Shown here: piece after piece, positions 7,407-9,710 of the stretch
How the letters are laid out: each line of letters begins with the position of its first letter
Position numbering within the stretch: the first letter of the stretch is position 1
NCBI GenBank assembly: GCA_004293295.1
Contig: RDYC01000248.1
Location: forward strand, 1-9,710
Direction of reading: 5' to 3'
DNA length: 9,710 nt
Source of the DNA: Bacteroidota bacterium
GTDB taxonomy: Bacteria > Bacteroidota > Bacteroidia > UKL13-3
Notes under the pieces: generated by a model
What the model saw: only the letters and a program-made list of their open reading frames with translations
What the model was told of the DNA's origin: nothing
The model's database searches: none
Translations under genes and position numbers: made by a program

Positions 7407-8221
7407 TGCGCGCAAAACTATACAAAACTGGGTATTTATTAAAATTACCTTACACAATATCGGCAATGTTGTTGCTTGGGTTGCTTTGTGCGTATAAACC
7501 ATTGGACACTTTGCAGGAACCCAAAATAACCACTGTTGCCATTGATGCCGGCCACGGAGGCCATGATGCAGGTTGTATGTACGGTGGAGCCAAAGAAAAA
7601 GATGTAACACTTGCTGTTGCTTTAAAAGTAGGTAGGGAGATAGAAAAACTCATGCCAGATGTTAAAGTAATTTACACAAGGGATAATGATGAGTTTATAG
7701 AATTGCACGAAAGGGCCGGTATTGCAAATCGCCAAAATGCTGATTTATTTGTGAGTATCCATTGCAACGCCAATAAAAAAACGGAGGTATTTGGCACTGA
7801 AACTTTCAGCATGGGGCTGCATAAAAGTGATGGTAATCTTGATGTTGCGAAGCGCGAAAACAGTGTAATATTATTGGAGAAGGATTACCAAGAAAAATAT
7901 GAAGGTTTTGACCCTAACTCGCCTGAGGCACATATTTATTTCAGTTTTTTACAGAGTGCTTATTTGGAGCAAAGTTTAAAACTGGCTTCCAATGTGGAAA
8001 AGAATTTTTTAGCCGTTAACAGAACCAGCCGTGGTGTTAAGCAGGCCGGTTTAATGGTGTTATGGAAAAGTAAAATGCCCAGCATTTTAATTGAAACCGG
8101 TTTTTTAAGCAATGCCAAAGAGCGATTCTATTTAACAAGCGATACCGGCCAAACCAGGCTTTCAGGAGCTATAGCTTTGGCGGTTAAACAGTATAAAACA
8201 TCGGTAGAAAAAAACCGATAA
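7400..8221 (+). CDS. N-acetylmuramoyl-L-alanine amidase (Amidase_3, AmiC/CwlM-like)
   Basis: A zinc amidase that cuts the bond between N-acetylmuramic acid and the stem peptide, used in septal peptidoglycan splitting and remodelling. The protein has 273 residues. An N-terminal hydrophobic segment (about 18-31, LPYTISAMLLLGLLCAY) acts as signal peptide or anchor and exports the enzyme to the periplasm. It is not a lipobox, because Leu precedes the Cys. The catalytic domain covers about 42-267. All four expected residues are present: His52 (DAGHGG), Glu66 (AKEKD), His121 (SIHCNA) and catalytic Glu232 (ILIETGFLSN). Between His121 and Glu232 lies a long insertion (about 135-200, KRENSVILLEKDYQ, FSFLQSAYLEQSLKLA). 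A similar place in E. coli AmiB/AmiC holds an inhibitory helix released by EnvC/NlpD-type activators, so regulation by an activator is plausible. ATG at 7406 is an alternative start two codons in. The MCE gene follows after 62 bp. Confidence 0.94.
   Translation: MPMRAKLYKTGYLLKLPYTISAMLLLGLLCAYKPLDTLQEPKITTVAIDAGHGGHDAGCMYGGAKEKDVTLAVALKVGREIEKLMPDVKVIYTRDNDEFIELHERAGIANRQNADLFVSIHCNANKKTEVFGTETFSMGLHKSDGNLDVAKRENSVILLEKDYQEKYEGFDPNSPEAHIYFSFLQSAYLEQSLKLASNVEKNFLAVNRTSRGVKQAGLMVLWKSKMPSILIETGFLSNAKERFYLTSDTGQTRLSGAIALAVKQYKTSVEKNR
7413..7420 (-). promoter_or_regulatory. Possible lptD promoter box inside the amidase 5' end
   Basis: The minus strand reads TAGTTTTG, an exact TAnnTTTG match, just upstream of the proposed lptD start and inside the first codons of the amidase. 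The -33 region has only TTTT. If used, transcription would begin near 7406, making the TTG start almost leaderless or forcing a start further in. The box may therefore be coincidence, but it is the only match I see in front of lptD. Confidence 0.3.
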
Positions 8222-8234
8222 GATGACAAACACC

Positions 8235-8264
8235 TTGTTTTGCTTAGGTATTCCCCTATTTTTG
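8235..8264 (+). promoter_or_regulatory. Bacteroidota-type promoter of the MCE gene
   Basis: TTG at 8235-8237, a 19-bp spacer, then TATTTTTG at 8257-8264 fit both the -33 and -7 elements of the Bacteroidota consensus. Transcription would start near 8270, about 13 bases before the TTG start codon. It lies wholly in the 62-bp gap after the amidase stop, so the MCE gene can be expressed apart from the amidase. No terminator hairpin is seen in the gap. Confidence 0.55.
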
Positions 8265-8283
8265 TTCACTAATTTATCTTGTT

Positions 8284-9291
8284 TTGAAGTTATCTAAAGA
8301 AGCCAAAGTCGGTGTTTTTGCCTTTGCAGGCATCGTTATTTTTATACTCGGATTTAATTTCATGATGGGTTTTAATTTTTTAAAAACCTACTCCAGGTAT
8401 TATGTGGTTTATGCCAACACCGGTGGGGTCATTAAATCAACTCAAGTACTTATTAATGGGTTTAAAATTGGGCAGGTAGAGGAGGTTGACCTACTGCATC
8501 CCGGTGATGCCAGCAGGATATTGGTAACCATTGCAGTTGATGGCTCCATCAAAATGCCTAAAGGTACTCGGGCAAAAATAACCAGTACGGATTTGTTGGG
8601 AACTAAGGCGTTGCAACTTGAATTGGGTAGTGGCACTACTGTTCTTCATCCATTTGATACCTTAGAACCGGCTGTGGAAGAAGGACTTGCAGAAACCATC
8701 AACAACTTGGTATCGCCTGTAAAAGAAAAAAGCGAACAGGTGCTTGCCACTTTAGATAGGGTGTTGCAAAGCATGAATTCTATTTTTGATTCAACCGGAA
8801 CTAAAAAACTTTCTAATGGGGTGGACGACTTAACCGGAACATTGCACCATGTGCGCAACATTACCCAACGTTTGGACAACTTAACCCAAAACCAAGAAGG
8901 TAAATTGAATAACATGTTTGCCCACACGGAGAGCATCTTATTGAATTTGAAAAACAATAATGAGGTACTTACCCATGCTTTGAAAAATGTTTCGAAAATC
9001 ACTGACAGCATTGCAGCTTCTGATTTAAAACAAACCATTGCTCGCTTAAATGGTTCGTTGGCCGCATTACAAACCATGTTAGACAAAGTGAACCGTGGCG
9101 AGGGCAGCTTGGGGCAATTGGCCAATAATGACGAGTTGTATAAAAACTTAACCAGCAGCAGCAAAGAGCTTAGTGCGCTATTGGCTGATATGCAAAAGTA
9201 TCCGGGAAGGTATGTAACGATAAGTGTTTTTGGTGGAAACAAACGGGCTGAAAAAGCAGACAAAAAACGCGAGCAAGAGCAGAAAAAATAA
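8284..9291 (+). CDS. MCE/MlaD family lipid-transport protein
   Basis: A membrane-anchored substrate-binding subunit of an MlaD-type phospholipid transport system, which moves lipids between inner and outer membranes with an MlaE permease and MlaF ATPase (not in the window). The protein has 335 residues. Residues 8-32 are a signal anchor (VGVFAFAGIVIFILGF). Residues 38-117 are the MCE domain (YANTGGVIKSTQVLINGFKI, then STDLLGTKALQLELG). Residues 130-305 are predicted helical or coiled, with the family-typical NRGEGSLGQL, NDELYKNL and YPGRYVTISVFG motifs. The C-terminus is a Lys/Glu-rich tail. The start codon is TTG at 8284-8286. An in-frame TAG at 8245-8247 excludes a longer ATG form, and the next ATG (codon 27) would destroy the anchor. 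It has its own promoter after the amidase. The amidase-MCE pairing recurs in Bacteroidota (recalled, not searched) and fits a shared envelope role. Confidence 0.92.
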   Translation: MKLSKEAKVGVFAFAGIVIFILGFNFMMGFNFLKTYSRYYVVYANTGGVIKSTQVLINGFKIGQVEEVDLLHPGDASRILVTIAVDGSIKMPKGTRAKITSTDLLGTKALQLELGSGTTVLHPFDTLEPAVEEGLAETINNLVSPVKEKSEQVLATLDRVLQSMNSIFDSTGTKKLSNGVDDLTGTLHHVRNITQRLDNLTQNQEGKLNNMFAHTESILLNLKNNNEVLTHALKNVSKITDSIAASDLKQTIARLNGSLAALQTMLDKVNRGEGSLGQLANNDELYKNLTSSSKELSALLADMQKYPGRYVTISVFGGNKRAEKADKKREQEQKK

Positions 9292-9298
9292 CCTTTAT

Positions 9299-9710
9299 TT
9301 AACAGCGAATCAGGTATTGTGCAGGTAATATATTGATGGTAAAATCATTTGCTTGCATCCATTCTCCATCAAGGTGAGCTTGTAGTGGCTCTTCACTTTT
9401 AATGGTTATCTGCTTGGCTTGTTGGTAGGCAATAAATGGCAATGGCTTATTCAAATGTTGCCCTTTTTCTATCACAGGCAAATAGCTCACCCTACTTAAT
9501 ATATTTATTTTTTTTACTGTTATTACCTCAAGCCACCCATCATTCATTTGGGCAAATGGTGCTACTTTAAACCCACCTCCATAAGTAATGCCATTTGCTG
9601 CGCTCATCATAAACAATTTTTCTTGGGTTGCCTTTTCTCCGTCAAGCCATATTTCAACCTTGGTTTCTTTGTATAACAACAATAACCGCAACACGGTTAA
9701 GTAATATCCT
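9299..9710 (-). CDS. Diacylglycerol kinase family lipid kinase, C-terminal part
   Basis: The C-terminal part of a DagK/YegS-type lipid kinase. Such enzymes phosphorylate diacylglycerol or related lipids at the cytoplasmic face to recycle them into phospholipid synthesis. The frame is open from the right window edge (first readable residues GYYLTVLRLLLLYKET) to TAA at 9301-9299, so the start and N-terminal ATP-binding domain lie outside. What remains is the C-terminal beta-rich domain: KVEIWLDGE, then ANGITYGGGFKVAPFAQMND with the family N-G-x3-GGG and P-x-A-x3-DG pattern, GWLEVI, PFIAYQQAKQITI, and LQAHLDGEW near the end, where the conserved DGE is the usual closing motif. No frame break is visible. 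The gene converges on the MCE gene with a 7-bp gap and no terminator hairpin between them. The exact lipid substrate cannot be told from this part. Confidence 0.88.
   Translation of the reverse strand, partial: GYYLTVLRLLLLYKETKVEIWLDGEKATQEKLFMMSAANGITYGGGFKVAPFAQMNDGWLEVITVKKINILSRVSYLPVIEKGQHLNKPLPFIAYQQAKQITIKSEEPLQAHLDGEWMQANDFTINILPAQYLIRC

Noticed and set aside
7407..7610. N-terminal extension of the lptD reading frame to an ATG at 7610
   Set aside because: It would put about 68 residues, rich in Trp, His and Cys, before a clear signal peptide. It is antisense to the well-conserved zinc-binding part of the amidase.
8646..9263. A 205-codon open frame on the minus strand within the MCE gene
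   Set aside because: It is antisense to a clear MCE protein and reads as Ser/Leu/Phe-rich low-information sequence without domain features. It looks like a codon-usage shadow.
1..9710. CRISPR arrays, tRNAs, rRNAs, riboswitches, insertion sequences, phage or defence genes
   Set aside because: I looked for regular direct repeats, terminal inverted repeats, transposase or integrase motifs and structured leaders and saw none. Nearly all sequence is accounted for by seven ordinary genes.

Overview
The window looks like chromosomal DNA of a Bacteroidota member, possibly Chitinophagales- or Sphingobacteriales-like (the order is a guess). The evidence is a TonB-dependent receptor with a carboxypeptidase-like N-terminal domain followed by a DUF4249 lipoprotein, a Bacteroidota-style LptD, and an amidase next to an MCE protein. 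There are no Shine-Dalgarno-like sequences before starts, and several copies of the TAnnTTTG promoter box typical of this phylum. The DNA is moderately AT-rich. I see no mobile element, tRNA, rRNA, CRISPR array or sign of recent transfer, and no gene-free stretch longer than about 120 bases.

Left part (1-4730), all on the minus strand. In transcription order these are sucB (2-oxoglutarate dehydrogenase E2), then a TonB-dependent receptor with an STN domain, then a DUF4249 lipoprotein cut by the left window edge. The receptor stop and the lipoprotein start are one base apart, so the two are probably made together as one outer-membrane uptake unit of unknown substrate. sucB has its own good promoter box. 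The receptor has none that I recognise, only a 15-bp dyad just upstream, so it may be read through from sucB.

Middle (4731-9291) is a divergent envelope-biogenesis block. lptD (LPS insertion into the outer membrane) runs leftward. An N-acetylmuramoyl-L-alanine amidase (septal peptidoglycan splitting) and an MCE/MlaD-type lipid-transport protein run rightward. The lptD reading frame has no ATG that would keep its signal peptide, and its best start (TTG at 7406) overlaps the 5' end of the amidase. The MCE gene also starts with TTG and has a promoter box in front.

Right edge (9299-9710): the C-terminal part of a diacylglycerol/lipid kinase on the minus strand, convergent with the MCE gene across a 7-bp gap.

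Most of the window is well-understood housekeeping and envelope biology. I did not find a convincing undescribed system. The points most worth a second look are the lptD/amidase 5' overlap, the two-cysteine pattern of LptD, the STN receptor without a visible sigma/anti-sigma pair, and a 22-bp perfect palindrome inside the lipoprotein gene.
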